The position numbers were made by a program, and so were the translations under genes. A stretch of 64,000 bases of DNA from Gelidibacter sp038243395. GTDB lineage: Bacteria; Bacteroidota; Bacteroidia; Flavobacteriales; Flavobacteriaceae. The notes beneath the pieces are model-generated. The model made no database searches, was not told the origin of the DNA, and saw nothing but the letters and a program-made list of their open reading frames with translations. Location of the stretch: NCBI GenBank assembly GCA_038243395.1, contig JBBSRC010000002.1, positions 40,908 through 104,907 on the forward strand, written 5' to 3'. Below, piece after piece: positions 36,605-43,812 of this stretch. Position 1 is the first letter of the stretch. Every line of letters starts with the position of its first letter.

Positions 36605-36689
36605 AAAAAATTGCTATGAAAAAGAAAAATATCACCAAAATAAATTAGTGATATTCAAATATAGTAAAATTTATTAAATTCTGTCTTTG

Positions 36690-37805
36690 TTAAGAAAACA
36701 TATCTTTCACTTTCTCAAAAAAGGACTTATCAGAACTCTCTGGCTTTGGTTGAAAGTGCTCATCATCTCGCATGCTGTCAAAGAAATCTCTTTGCTCCTT
36801 ACTCAAAGTTTTTGGAGTCCATACATTAATATGAACCAATAAATCACCTTTTCCATAACCATTGATACTAGGGATGCCTTTACCTCTTAATCGAAGTATT
36901 TTACCCGATTGCACACCTGGTTCTATCTTAATACGTACTTTCCCAGTAACCGTATCAATCTCTTGACTGGTCCCTAATACAGCATCTGGTAGGCTCACAT
37001 ATAAATCATAATGTAAGTTATCGCCTTCACGTTTTAAAGTACTGTGCTCTTCCTCTTGAATGGCCACTAATAAATCTCCAGGGATACCATTCCCTGGTGC
37101 GTCGTTACCTTTTCCTGACACTTTTAACTGCATGCCATCAACCACTCCCGGTGGAATTTTAACAGATACAGTTTCTTCTTTAAGAATCAATCCTTGAGCG
37201 TCAGCATCAGCTGGTTTCTTGTCAATCATTTCTCCAGCGCCTCCACACGTTGGACATGGAGAAGAAGTCTGCATACGACCCAAAATAGTATTGGCTATAC
37301 GAGTTACCTGACCAGATCCATTACAACCTGAACAGGTTTTATATGTAGTACCCGAAGCCTGAACTTTACGCTTAACTTTCAACTTTTTCTCAACACCATT
37401 CGCTATCTCTTCTAAGGTCAAATTTATTCTGATCCTTAAATTACTGCCTTTAACACGTCTTTGTTGTTGACCTCCATATCCACCACCAAAACCAGAGAAT
37501 CCACCGCCGCCAAAAATGTCGCCAAATTGACTGAATATGTCATCCATATTCATACCTCCGCCGTTGAAACCGCCGCCGCCGCCTTGGAAGGCTTGATGGC
37601 CAAACTGGTCATAACGTGACTTCTTGTCTGGATTACTCAAGACCTCATATGCTTCAGCTGCTTTCTTGAACTTCTCTTCAGCCTCCTTGTTATCAGGATT
37701 CTTATCAGGATGGTATTTTATGGCCTTTTTTCGATAAGCTTTTTTGATATCACTGCCTGATGCGTTTTTGTCAACTTTTAAAATGTCGTAATAATCTTCC
37801 TTCAT
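36690..37805 (-). CDS. dnaJ: Chaperone protein DnaJ
   Basis: 371 residues, the Hsp70 co-chaperone that delivers clients and stimulates the DnaK ATPase. The J domain has HPD at 32-34 (KYHPDKNPDNKE). A Gly/Phe-rich region follows (about 74-115, GGGGGFNGGGMNMDD, FGGGGFSGFGGGYGG). The zinc region shows only two C-x-x-C-x-G-x-G motifs (CSGCNGSG and CPTCGGAG) instead of four, so a single zinc site is expected; the two C-terminal substrate-binding domains (VSVKIPPGVVDGMQLKV, LPDAVLGTSQEIDTVTGKVRIKIEPG) follow. It lies 43 bp downstream of grpE in one operon. No dnaK is next to it. Confidence 0.95.
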   Translation of the reverse strand: MKEDYYDILKVDKNASGSDIKKAYRKKAIKYHPDKNPDNKEAEEKFKKAAEAYEVLSNPDKKSRYDQFGHQAFQGGGGGFNGGGMNMDDIFSQFGDIFGGGGFSGFGGGYGGQQQRRVKGSNLRIRINLTLEEIANGVEKKLKVKRKVQASGTTYKTCSGCNGSGQVTRIANTILGRMQTSSPCPTCGGAGEMIDKKPADADAQGLILKEETVSVKIPPGVVDGMQLKVSGKGNDAPGNGIPGDLLVAIQEEEHSTLKREGDNLHYDLYVSLPDAVLGTSQEIDTVTGKVRIKIEPGVQSGKILRLRGKGIPSINGYGKGDLLVHINVWTPKTLSKEQRDFFDSMRDDEHFQPKPESSDKSFFEKVKDMFS

Positions 37806-37848
37806 TGTATAGTATATCTAATCAATTCCTAAATAACCACTCGTTTAT

Positions 37849-38379
37849 TTAATATCCTATAATTACTTTAGGGTATCGAATTACCTTGTCGCCCAATTTG
37901 TAGCCCTTTTCAATGACATCAACGATCTTACCTTTCAAATCATCAGATGCTGCCGCAATTTGGGTAATGGCTTCGTGCTCATCAGCGCTGAAAGCATCAC
38001 CTATTTCAACAGAAACTTCTTCTAATCCTTTATTATTGAGCGTGGTTTTAAACTTATTACGAATAAGTTCAACGCCTTTTAAAAGCTCTTTTTCTTGGGA
38101 TTTCGAAATCTCATTAATGGCTCTGTCGAAATCATCTAAAACTGGCAGAAGAGAAAGAATAACTTCCTGACCTGCGGTTTTAAACAAATCAATACGTTCT
38201 TTTGTAGTTCGTTTTTTATAATTTTCAAATTCAGCGAACAGTCTCAAAAACTTGTCTTTTTCTTTGCCCAGTTCCTCTTTCAACTGATCCTCGACACTCA
38301 ATTCCTCTGTCTGAGTTGCCTCATTTATAGTCTCTTCAACGTTTGTTTCAACGTCTTCAATTTTATCTTTTTTGCCCAT
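37849..38379 (-). CDS. grpE: Nucleotide exchange factor GrpE
   Basis: About 176 residues. An acidic low-complexity N-terminus (DVETNVEETINEATQTEELSVEDQLKEEL) leads into the long coiled-coil (KDKFLRLFAEFENYKKRTTKERIDLFK) and the beta-domain with the end signature KGYKLGDKVIRYPKVIIG. It releases ADP from DnaK and works with DnaJ, encoded 43 bp downstream. Three Met codons could start it (38406, 38394, 38379). The -7 box at 38418-38425 would put the transcript start at about 38411, almost on the first Met, so the third (MGKKDKIED) is preferred because it leaves a leader of about 30 nt. Confidence 0.93.
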   Translation of the reverse strand: MGKKDKIEDVETNVEETINEATQTEELSVEDQLKEELGKEKDKFLRLFAEFENYKKRTTKERIDLFKTAGQEVILSLLPVLDDFDRAINEISKSQEKELLKGVELIRNKFKTTLNNKGLEEVSVEIGDAFSADEHEAITQIAAASDDLKGKIVDVIEKGYKLGDKVIRYPKVIIGY

Positions 38380-38406
38380 AATATTGAACTTCATTTTTAT
38401 CTTCAA

Positions 38407-39095
38407 TTTTGAATTTGCAAAAGTACTGCCATTATTGAAAAAATGTCAAAATGTCACAACAAATTTTTAAAACATCCATCGTATTATTCCAATACTAGAA
38501 TTATGGCAATTTTAGAGATGCCAACGTTTACATAAATAAATTTAGTTTTTTTTATATAATGAATGAATCACCTCGGCTTAAGATGATGTCTTTGCCATTT
38601 TAGGATGTTCTAGTGCATTAGCATTAAAGCTGTTTTTTTATCTGCATCGAAGAATTTAGTCTGCGCGCCATAGAATTAGTCGATCGTTCTTACGGGAACA
38701 GAGCCATTTAATAATTGGTAGTTGTACATTCTTTAAAAAAAAGAGGATAATATGCGTTATTTCACAATTTATCAAAGGTCAAAAAGACTATTTGCATTCC
38801 TAGTTTGAGGTGAATTTTAATGCGGTCGATATCTGGCTAATTGCTTATGAAGATTTTGTATTCGAAACATTTTGGCTCGATAAACACGGAGAATTATTAG
38901 ATTTCTCCATAACGTAATACACAAATTATATGGAATCCAAAGATCTCTAAATATCGGAGTTGGTAGAAGGATCGCGTTATCTCCCATAAAGAAATACTTA
39001 TCTAAATTTGAAGATGCATTCGAGGTTCTCGAAGTATATTTTCATAGTGAAATTAAGTTCAGAATAAGAAAATAACCTTGAAAGTATAAATAATT
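38407..39095. other. Intergenic region, 689 bp, with a probable decayed reading frame
   Basis: Apart from the grpE promoter no gene is intact. On the plus strand, 38753-38917 reads as protein-like sequence (FIKGQKDYLHS, TAG at 38801-38803, then FNAVDIWLIAYEDFVFETF) and then meets TAA, with further stops after it. It has no start and is not recognised, so I treat it as a possible gene remnant. Confidence 0.35.
38418..38451 (-). promoter_or_regulatory. Candidate grpE-dnaJ promoter
   Basis: On the minus strand TTTTG (38451-38447), 21 bp, then TACTTTTG (38425-38418), a perfect TAnnTTTG. No CIRCE-type inverted repeat is seen. Confidence 0.6.
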
Positions 39096-40004
39096 TTATT
39101 TGAGAAGGTCCTCCACCGCAGGCTGCACATTTGAATACGTAAAATCAAAACCAGCATCTACAATTTTCTTAGAACACACTCGTTGACTTTCATATAATAA
39201 AATGTGCATCTCACCCAAAACCATCTTCATCAAAAATTCTGGAATATTGGGCATGAACAAAGGCTTATGCATTGTTTTTGCAATGACTTTAGTTAGTTCA
39301 GTGTTGCTGACAGGATTTGGCGCCACTCCATTGTACACACCGTCCAATTCATTTTGAATGATATAAACAAACATTTTGGATAGATCATACACATGAATCC
39401 AAGATTGCCACTGTTCTCCCGAGCCAAAAGGCGCCCCAAGCCCTAAATTTGTTGGTTTTACTATTTGTGGCAATGCTCCTTCTTTATCATCTAATACTAA
39501 ACCAGTCCTTACTTTTGAAACAAAAAGACCTAACTCTGAAAACTCATCTGCCGCACTTTCCCAGGCTGATACAACTTCACCTAAAAAAGTTGGAGATGCG
39601 ACGTCCCAAGATTCCTCATAGTATTTGGTAAAAGAATCTGGATAAAAACCAACTGCACTTGATGAAACAATATGTTTTATATGGTGGTTTCTCACATTAG
39701 ATAACCCTTTTTTTAAGCAATTGAGTGATTCGACCCTACTTTCCAAGACGACTTTTTTGTAACTCTTGGTCCATCGTTCTGAAATGGATGCACCAGCCAA
39801 GTTAATAATCGCATCAACGTCTGTAAAGCAATTGACATCTATAATATCTTTTTTAGGATCCCAATAAAATCCTTTATAATTATGTTCAGATTTTATCTTC
39901 TCTTTTGAAGTCGTTAAATAGTGCACTGAGAAATCTTGCTCATCACATCTTTTCACAATCTCCTTTCCTATTAAACCTGTAGCTCCTGTAATTAATATCT
40001 TCAT
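39096..40004 (-). CDS. TIGR01777 family NAD(P)-dependent epimerase (YfcH-like)
   Basis: 302 residues. An extended short-chain dehydrogenase with the Rossmann motif GATGLIGKEIV (7-17). A YWDPKK segment and IINLAGASISERW follow, the latter the hallmark of the TIGR01777/YfcH subfamily. SSSAVGFYPD, WESAADEFSELGLFVSKVRTGLVL and APFGSGEQWQSWIHVYDL follow. A C-terminal DUF1731 domain is seen (MPNIPEFLMKMVLGEMHILLYESQRVCSKKIVDAGFDFTYSNVQPAVEDLL). The substrate is unknown. It starts with ATG and stands alone, 388 bp from mnmD. Confidence 0.9.
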   Translation of the reverse strand: MKILITGATGLIGKEIVKRCDEQDFSVHYLTTSKEKIKSEHNYKGFYWDPKKDIIDVNCFTDVDAIINLAGASISERWTKSYKKVVLESRVESLNCLKKGLSNVRNHHIKHIVSSSAVGFYPDSFTKYYEESWDVASPTFLGEVVSAWESAADEFSELGLFVSKVRTGLVLDDKEGALPQIVKPTNLGLGAPFGSGEQWQSWIHVYDLSKMFVYIIQNELDGVYNGVAPNPVSNTELTKVIAKTMHKPLFMPNIPEFLMKMVLGEMHILLYESQRVCSKKIVDAGFDFTYSNVQPAVEDLLK

Positions 40005-40392
40005 CTATCTTTTGTGCTTTTTATAAAGTTACCAAATGGAACTTTCATTATTTGCCACTTTACATTAGGTTTAACAGAATTAACAAATTATTTGATGTGT
40101 TGAAAATTTTCGAATTATTCAATGTGTTAACAGGATGACTATTAGACTTACCTATTCGTCAATGAATGAATGGAGGAATCATCTACTTCATAAACCCTTT
40201 TAACACAAAGTACTTTTTGTTCAGAAAAATAGATTATTATTTTAGAATCCTGAGAGTCTTTTAGCCTAAGAATCATTTGGCTCGATCTTCGACGAATGCT
40301 AAGAGAGTTTCAGCTTAGGAATTTGGCTTGTCTCTCTCTAAATGCTATGATCTTTTCTGGCTCTTAGCATTTGGATCCTTCCGCTCCGAATG
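40005..40392. other. Intergenic region, 388 bp, with repeat copies at its right end
   Basis: There is no gene. The left half is featureless AT-rich DNA; from 40294 onward it holds degenerate copies of the hairpin that forms the 3' end of mnmD (separate entry). Confidence 0.5.
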
Positions 40393-40421
40393 CTAAGAGC
40401 CTTTTCTGGCTCTTAGCATTT
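40294..40421. repeat. Three copies of a hairpin repeat overlapping the mnmD 3' end
   Basis: Copies at 40294-40324 (degenerate), 40340-40372 and 40388-40421. The last is a perfect 13-bp inverted repeat, aatgctaagagcc / ggctcttagcatt, with a 6-base loop ttttct, and contains the last codons and stop of mnmD. The second copy shares tcttttctggctcttagc with it. Confidence 0.85.
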
Positions 40422-41112
40422 CACGTTTTCCGGGGGGCCCGGGTAGTTTCTCAACATTGAAACCAACCGCTTTCATGGCACGACGCACGCTTCCTTTGGC
40501 AGCATAAGTAACCAAAACCCCATTTTCCTTTAAGGCATCAAACATAATTTTAAAAATAGATTCCGTCCAAAGTTCTGGCTGTACTCGTGCACCAAAAGCA
40601 TCAAAATATATGAGATCAAAATTATTCTTATGAGTAATATCCTTAAATAGCTTTTGTTGCTTTTGAAGTGTAAAATAGGGTGTCAAAGGCATCACCTCTT
40701 CCCATAACCTTTGATGCATTTCTCTAAAAAGCATATTTTGTTCTGGCACCTGAAGTTGATCGGTATAGTTTAAAGCCTCCATTTCGCTTGATGAAATCGG
40801 GAATGCTTCCACCCCAACATATTGAATATCTATTTGATGTTTATCTGCTTGCAACAAAGTCAGAAAAGCATTAAGTCCTGTACCAAAGCCTATTTCTAAA
40901 ATAGAAATGTTTTGTAAGGCACTTATGGATGTTTCTGCAATGTGAATACTCTTTTTTGATTGTATTTGGTCTATACAAAAAAGCAAACCATGTTTAATAT
41001 ATACGTGGTTTGCTTCCTGTATAGCGCCATGAACAGAATGGTATTGTTCATTCCATTCTTCTATTTGGATGGTTTTAGAACCATCGGCGGTTGTAATTAT
41101 TTTGCGCTGCAA
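40393..41112 (-). CDS. mnmD: tRNA mnm5s2U methyltransferase MnmD (MnmC methyltransferase domain)
   Basis: 239 residues, a DUF752/MnmD-type SAM methyltransferase that adds the last methyl group in 5-methylaminomethyl-2-thiouridine at wobble U34. It corresponds to the C-terminal MnmC2 half-reaction of E. coli MnmC without the FAD domain. Motifs: EQYHSVHGAIQEANHVYI at the start, SAM-binding LEIGFGTGLNAFLTLL, DLIYFDAFGARVQPELW and the C-terminal PGPPGKREMLRA signature. The last codons (after REMLRA) lie inside a perfect hairpin whose degenerate copies continue downstream, so the very C-terminus may have been remodelled by repeat amplification. It starts 3 bp after the DUF4920 stop; the two are an operon. 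Confidence 0.92.
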   Translation of the reverse strand: MQRKIITTADGSKTIQIEEWNEQYHSVHGAIQEANHVYIKHGLLFCIDQIQSKKSIHIAETSISALQNISILEIGFGTGLNAFLTLLQADKHQIDIQYVGVEAFPISSSEMEALNYTDQLQVPEQNMLFREMHQRLWEEVMPLTPYFTLQKQQKLFKDITHKNNFDLIYFDAFGARVQPELWTESIFKIMFDALKENGVLVTYAAKGSVRRAMKAVGFNVEKLPGPPGKREMLRARKGS

Positions 41113-41115
41113 CTA

Positions 41116-41622
41116 TTATTTGTCTTTCAATAAAACACCGTTTGCCTCAAAGGTAAATGTCTTTTTGGATTCTGTAATTGCTGCAATTTCATCAGCAGAT
41201 TTACCTGCGTCTTCAGCATAATGGCGTAATTCATCAACCGGAAGTTCATTTACAAAGGCCTTCCCATTGAGGACAACTTCCGTTCCCGCAATATCTTTTG
41301 GCATGAAGAACGCATAATCCTTAAATTTAACCATTACTTGCTCGCCATCGTCAAGACTGATTTTCATCCAACAACCTTTTGACTGGCATACCTCATCCAC
41401 CTTACCAATCATTTTAGTGTTTATGGTATCACCAATGCGCATTGCCTTATATGTTTCAGCCATCTCTGTGGTAGATTTGGCGGCATCTGCAGTAATCTCT
41501 GTACCAATTGAAGTATAATTGTCAGCTTCCTTTTTTATCTCTGCAGCTTCTGGTTTTTTATCTTCAGTTTTGCAAGCCATAATGGATAACATTATTCCAA
41601 AAACGACAAGAACTTTCTTCAT
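41116..41622 (-). CDS. DUF4920 domain lipoprotein
   Basis: 168 residues. The lipoprotein signal peptide ends in a lipobox (IMLSIMAC, Cys17). The mature part has a Lys/Glu-rich spacer and then the DUF4920 domain: TKMIGKVDEVCQSKGCWMKISLDDGEQVMVKFKDYAFFMPKDIAGTEVVLNGKAFV. A C-x-x-x-G-C-W motif is prominent and may bind metal, but this is unproven. It is expected on the periplasmic face of a membrane. It has its own divergent promoter (41653-41660) and runs into mnmD. Confidence 0.85.
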   Translation of the reverse strand: MKKVLVVFGIMLSIMACKTEDKKPEAAEIKKEADNYTSIGTEITADAAKSTTEMAETYKAMRIGDTINTKMIGKVDEVCQSKGCWMKISLDDGEQVMVKFKDYAFFMPKDIAGTEVVLNGKAFVNELPVDELRHYAEDAGKSADEIAAITESKKTFTFEANGVLLKDK

Positions 41623-41652
41623 AATTAATTGATCTTTGTAATATTAGTGAAG

Positions 41653-41716
41653 CAAATATAACTTTTTTTTAAAATAAACTTTAGATTTTGTATACTGTAA
41701 TAAATAACTAAATTTG
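41653..41716. promoter_or_regulatory. Divergent promoters for DUF4920-mnmD and ilvE
   Basis: Rightward: TTTG (41687-41690), 18 bp, TAAATTTG (41709-41716), 19 bp before the ilvE ATG; both boxes are near-perfect. Leftward: TATATTTG (41660-41653 on the minus strand), 30 bp from the DUF4920 start, with no clear -33. Confidence 0.65.
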
Positions 41717-41735
41717 CAGCATTAAACAAAATAAG

Positions 41736-42803
41736 ATGATAAAACAGACTTCACACGAAATCGATATCGAAAAATCAAATACTTCTAAAATTAATGCTGT
41801 TGATTTTGAAAACTTGATATTCGGTAGAATTTTCACTGACCATATGTTTATATGTGATTTTGAAAACGATGAATGGCAAACGCCAAAAATTACGCCCTAC
41901 CAACCTATGACCATGGATCCGTCTGCACGGGTGTTCCATTATGGACAGGCTGTTTTTGAAGGCATGAAAGCCTATAAAGATGATAACGGAAAAGTGTGGC
42001 TCTTTAGACCGGAAGATAATTTTAATCGTATTAATATATCGGCGGAACGTTTGGCAATGCCTGCATTTCCTAAGGATTACTTCTTTGAAGGATTGACCAA
42101 ATTACTAGAATTGGACAGTGAATGGATAAAACCTGGTAAAGGAAATTCACTCTATATCAGACCTTTTATAATTGCAACCGATTCTGCAATTTCTGCATCT
42201 CCATCAACCAATTACCGATTCATGATCATCTGCTCCCCAGCAAGAGCTTACTATACAGAGAAAATACGGGTTTTAGTCGCTGAAAAGTTCAGTAGATCTG
42301 CTAACGGAGGTGTTGGTTTTGCAAAGGCAGCAGGTAACTATGCCGCACAATTTTATCCTACTAGTTTAGCTCAAAAAAGAGGTTTCCAACAAGTAATCTG
42401 GACTGATGCCGACACACACGAACGATTGGAAGAAGCGGGTACAATGAACGTTTTCTTTAGAATTAATGATACGTTAATTACCGCTCCTATCAGTGATCGA
42501 ATTTTAGATGGTGTAACCAGACGCAGCATTATTCAATTAGCTCAGGACAATGATATAACGGTGGATATAAGACCAATTACCGTTACTGAAATTAAGGAAG
42601 CGTCTAAAAACGGTTCTTTAAAAGAGATTTTCGGGGCAGGAACTGCGGCGGTTATTAGTCCTTTTTCAGCTTTTGAACATAAAGAAGAACTTTTTGAATT
42701 ACCAAATATCGAAAATTCATTTGCGGATACTTTAAAAGATAGAATGCTCGACATTCAGCACAATTTAGTTGAGGACAAACACGGCTGGAGATACGAAGCG
42801 TAA
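41736..42803 (+). CDS. ilvE: Branched-chain amino acid aminotransferase
   Basis: 355 residues, fold-type IV PLP enzyme of the larger (BCAT group II) type. It interconverts Leu, Ile and Val with their 2-oxo acids. FHYGQAVFEGMKAYKDDNGKVWLFRPEDNFNR is the N-terminal signature. The PLP lysine lies in GGVGFAKAAGNYAAQFYPT. ERLEEAGTMNVFF, ILDGVTRRSI and EIFGAGTAAVISPF are the remaining signature blocks. It has a strong, well-spaced promoter and a terminator, so it is monocistronic. Confidence 0.95.
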   Translation: MIKQTSHEIDIEKSNTSKINAVDFENLIFGRIFTDHMFICDFENDEWQTPKITPYQPMTMDPSARVFHYGQAVFEGMKAYKDDNGKVWLFRPEDNFNRINISAERLAMPAFPKDYFFEGLTKLLELDSEWIKPGKGNSLYIRPFIIATDSAISASPSTNYRFMIICSPARAYYTEKIRVLVAEKFSRSANGGVGFAKAAGNYAAQFYPTSLAQKRGFQQVIWTDADTHERLEEAGTMNVFFRINDTLITAPISDRILDGVTRRSIIQLAQDNDITVDIRPITVTEIKEASKNGSLKEIFGAGTAAVISPFSAFEHKEELFELPNIENSFADTLKDRMLDIQHNLVEDKHGWRYEA

Positions 42804-42827
42804 AGCACATAAATAACAATTTATAAT

Positions 42828-42871
42828 ATTCCAAATTCCAACATATAATATTTTGGAATTTGGAATTTTTT
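42828..42871 (+). terminator. Bidirectional terminator between ilvE and the pyrophosphohydrolase
   Basis: attccaaattccaa (42828-42841) is the exact complement of ttggaatttggaat (42853-42866), followed by ttttt. It serves ilvE rightward, and its A/T flanks may also serve the convergent gene. Confidence 0.8.
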
Positions 42872-42887
42872 ATTTTGTGCTTGTATT

Positions 42888-43274
42888 TTAAGAGTTAAGT
42901 ATTTTAGAAATATCTGGCATATAATAATTAGGTCCTTTAAGCACTTTTCCATCTTCACGATAAATCGGTTCGCCATCCTCTCCCAATTTGCTCATATTGC
43001 TCTTTTGGATTTCATTAAATACCTCTTCAATTTTATGCTGCATACCGTGTTCGATGATCGTGCCACATAAGATATAGAGCATATCTCCCAAGGCATCAGC
43101 AACCTCAACTAAATCATTAGCGTTGGCAGCTTCTAAATACTCTTCATTTTCTTCTCTCATTAACTTATAACGGAGCAAGTTTTTATCTATTCCTAAGTCG
43201 GCTTTCGGGGATTCTCTATAACCAATTTTAAAAGCTGAATGAAAGGCTTTTACAGCTTCGATTTTTTTCTTCAT
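42888..43274 (-). CDS. MazG-like nucleoside triphosphate pyrophosphohydrolase
   Basis: About 128 residues from the Met at 43274 (MKKKIEAVKAFHSAF); the frame is open to 43364, but the upstream 30 residues do not fit the family. All-alpha NTP-PPase fold (PF01503 type) with the metal-binding pattern E-x-x-E ... D-x-x-x-D: LMREENEEYLEAA and DLVEVADALGDMLYILCGTI. The C-terminal KSNMSKLGEDGEPIYREDGKVLKGPNYYMPD is typical of this phage/cyanobacterial-type subgroup. It likely hydrolyses non-canonical or excess NTPs to NMP and pyrophosphate. It converges with ilvE. Confidence 0.88.
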   Translation of the reverse strand: MKKKIEAVKAFHSAFKIGYRESPKADLGIDKNLLRYKLMREENEEYLEAANANDLVEVADALGDMLYILCGTIIEHGMQHKIEEVFNEIQKSNMSKLGEDGEPIYREDGKVLKGPNYYMPDISKILNS

Positions 43275-43433
43275 TTTGATATATTTATATGATGTTATCT
43301 CTTTAATAGTTGTAGGAAATGTACCTTGAAAATCTCGAAAGTCTGATTCAACATTCTCTGTCAACGTGCCATTTTTATAATAAGGGTGTACAGATTCTAA
43401 AAGGTTTGATTAATTTCGCATAAAAATAGCTAT

Positions 43434-43619
43434 ATGTTATCAAATGGTCAATTGATTTTTGGGATTTCATTTGCGATCGTGTTTATCGTCATCCTGATTT
43501 ATGCGTATCGAAAAGATTTAAAAATTCACAGAAAATATTATAAAGGAAGTATCTGGATTCTCATTGCATTTATCGCTTTTATTCTAATGATTACCGCAGC
43601 TAAATCTCTGCTTACCTAA
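43434..43619 (+). CDS. Small two-TM membrane protein
   Basis: 61 residues: N-terminal TM (QLIFGISFAIVFIVILIYAY), a basic linker (RKDLKIHRKYYKGS) and a second TM (IWILIAFIAFILMITAA). Both ends would lie outside, with the positive linker in the cytoplasm. I recall conserved small flavobacterial proteins of this shape, but no function. Supported by ATG start, clean two-helix pattern and position in an otherwise empty gap. Confidence 0.65.
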   Translation: MLSNGQLIFGISFAIVFIVILIYAYRKDLKIHRKYYKGSIWILIAFIAFILMITAAKSLLT

Positions 43620-43755
43620 TTTTTCAACTTTTTTGAGATGCCATTTTTAAACAGTCGCGATGTTTGTTAAAACAAGATCATGACTATACTTATCTCACTT
43701 AGTGTACGGCTCATGATTAATATTCTTTTACTCAAATTTAGTATCAATAAAAATA

Positions 43756-43786
43756 AAAAGCAGGACATTTAAAACATCCTGCTTTT
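43756..43786 (-). terminator. Terminator of the DPP III-like gene
   Basis: aaaagcagga (43756-43765) is the exact complement of tcctgctttt (43777-43786). On the minus strand it follows the peptidase stop by 27 bp and ends in TTTT. Confidence 0.8.
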
Positions 43787-43812
43787 AGCATTAAAATTGA
43801 TTTTTTAATATT

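Noticed and set aside
40294..40421. CRISPR array or attachment site
   Set aside because: Copies are few, unequal in spacing and degenerate, and the arms are inverted repeats belonging to the mnmD gene end.
41736..42803. Amino-acid operon with attenuator at ilvE
   Set aside because: The leader is only about 20 nt with a simple promoter; no leader peptide or alternative hairpins.
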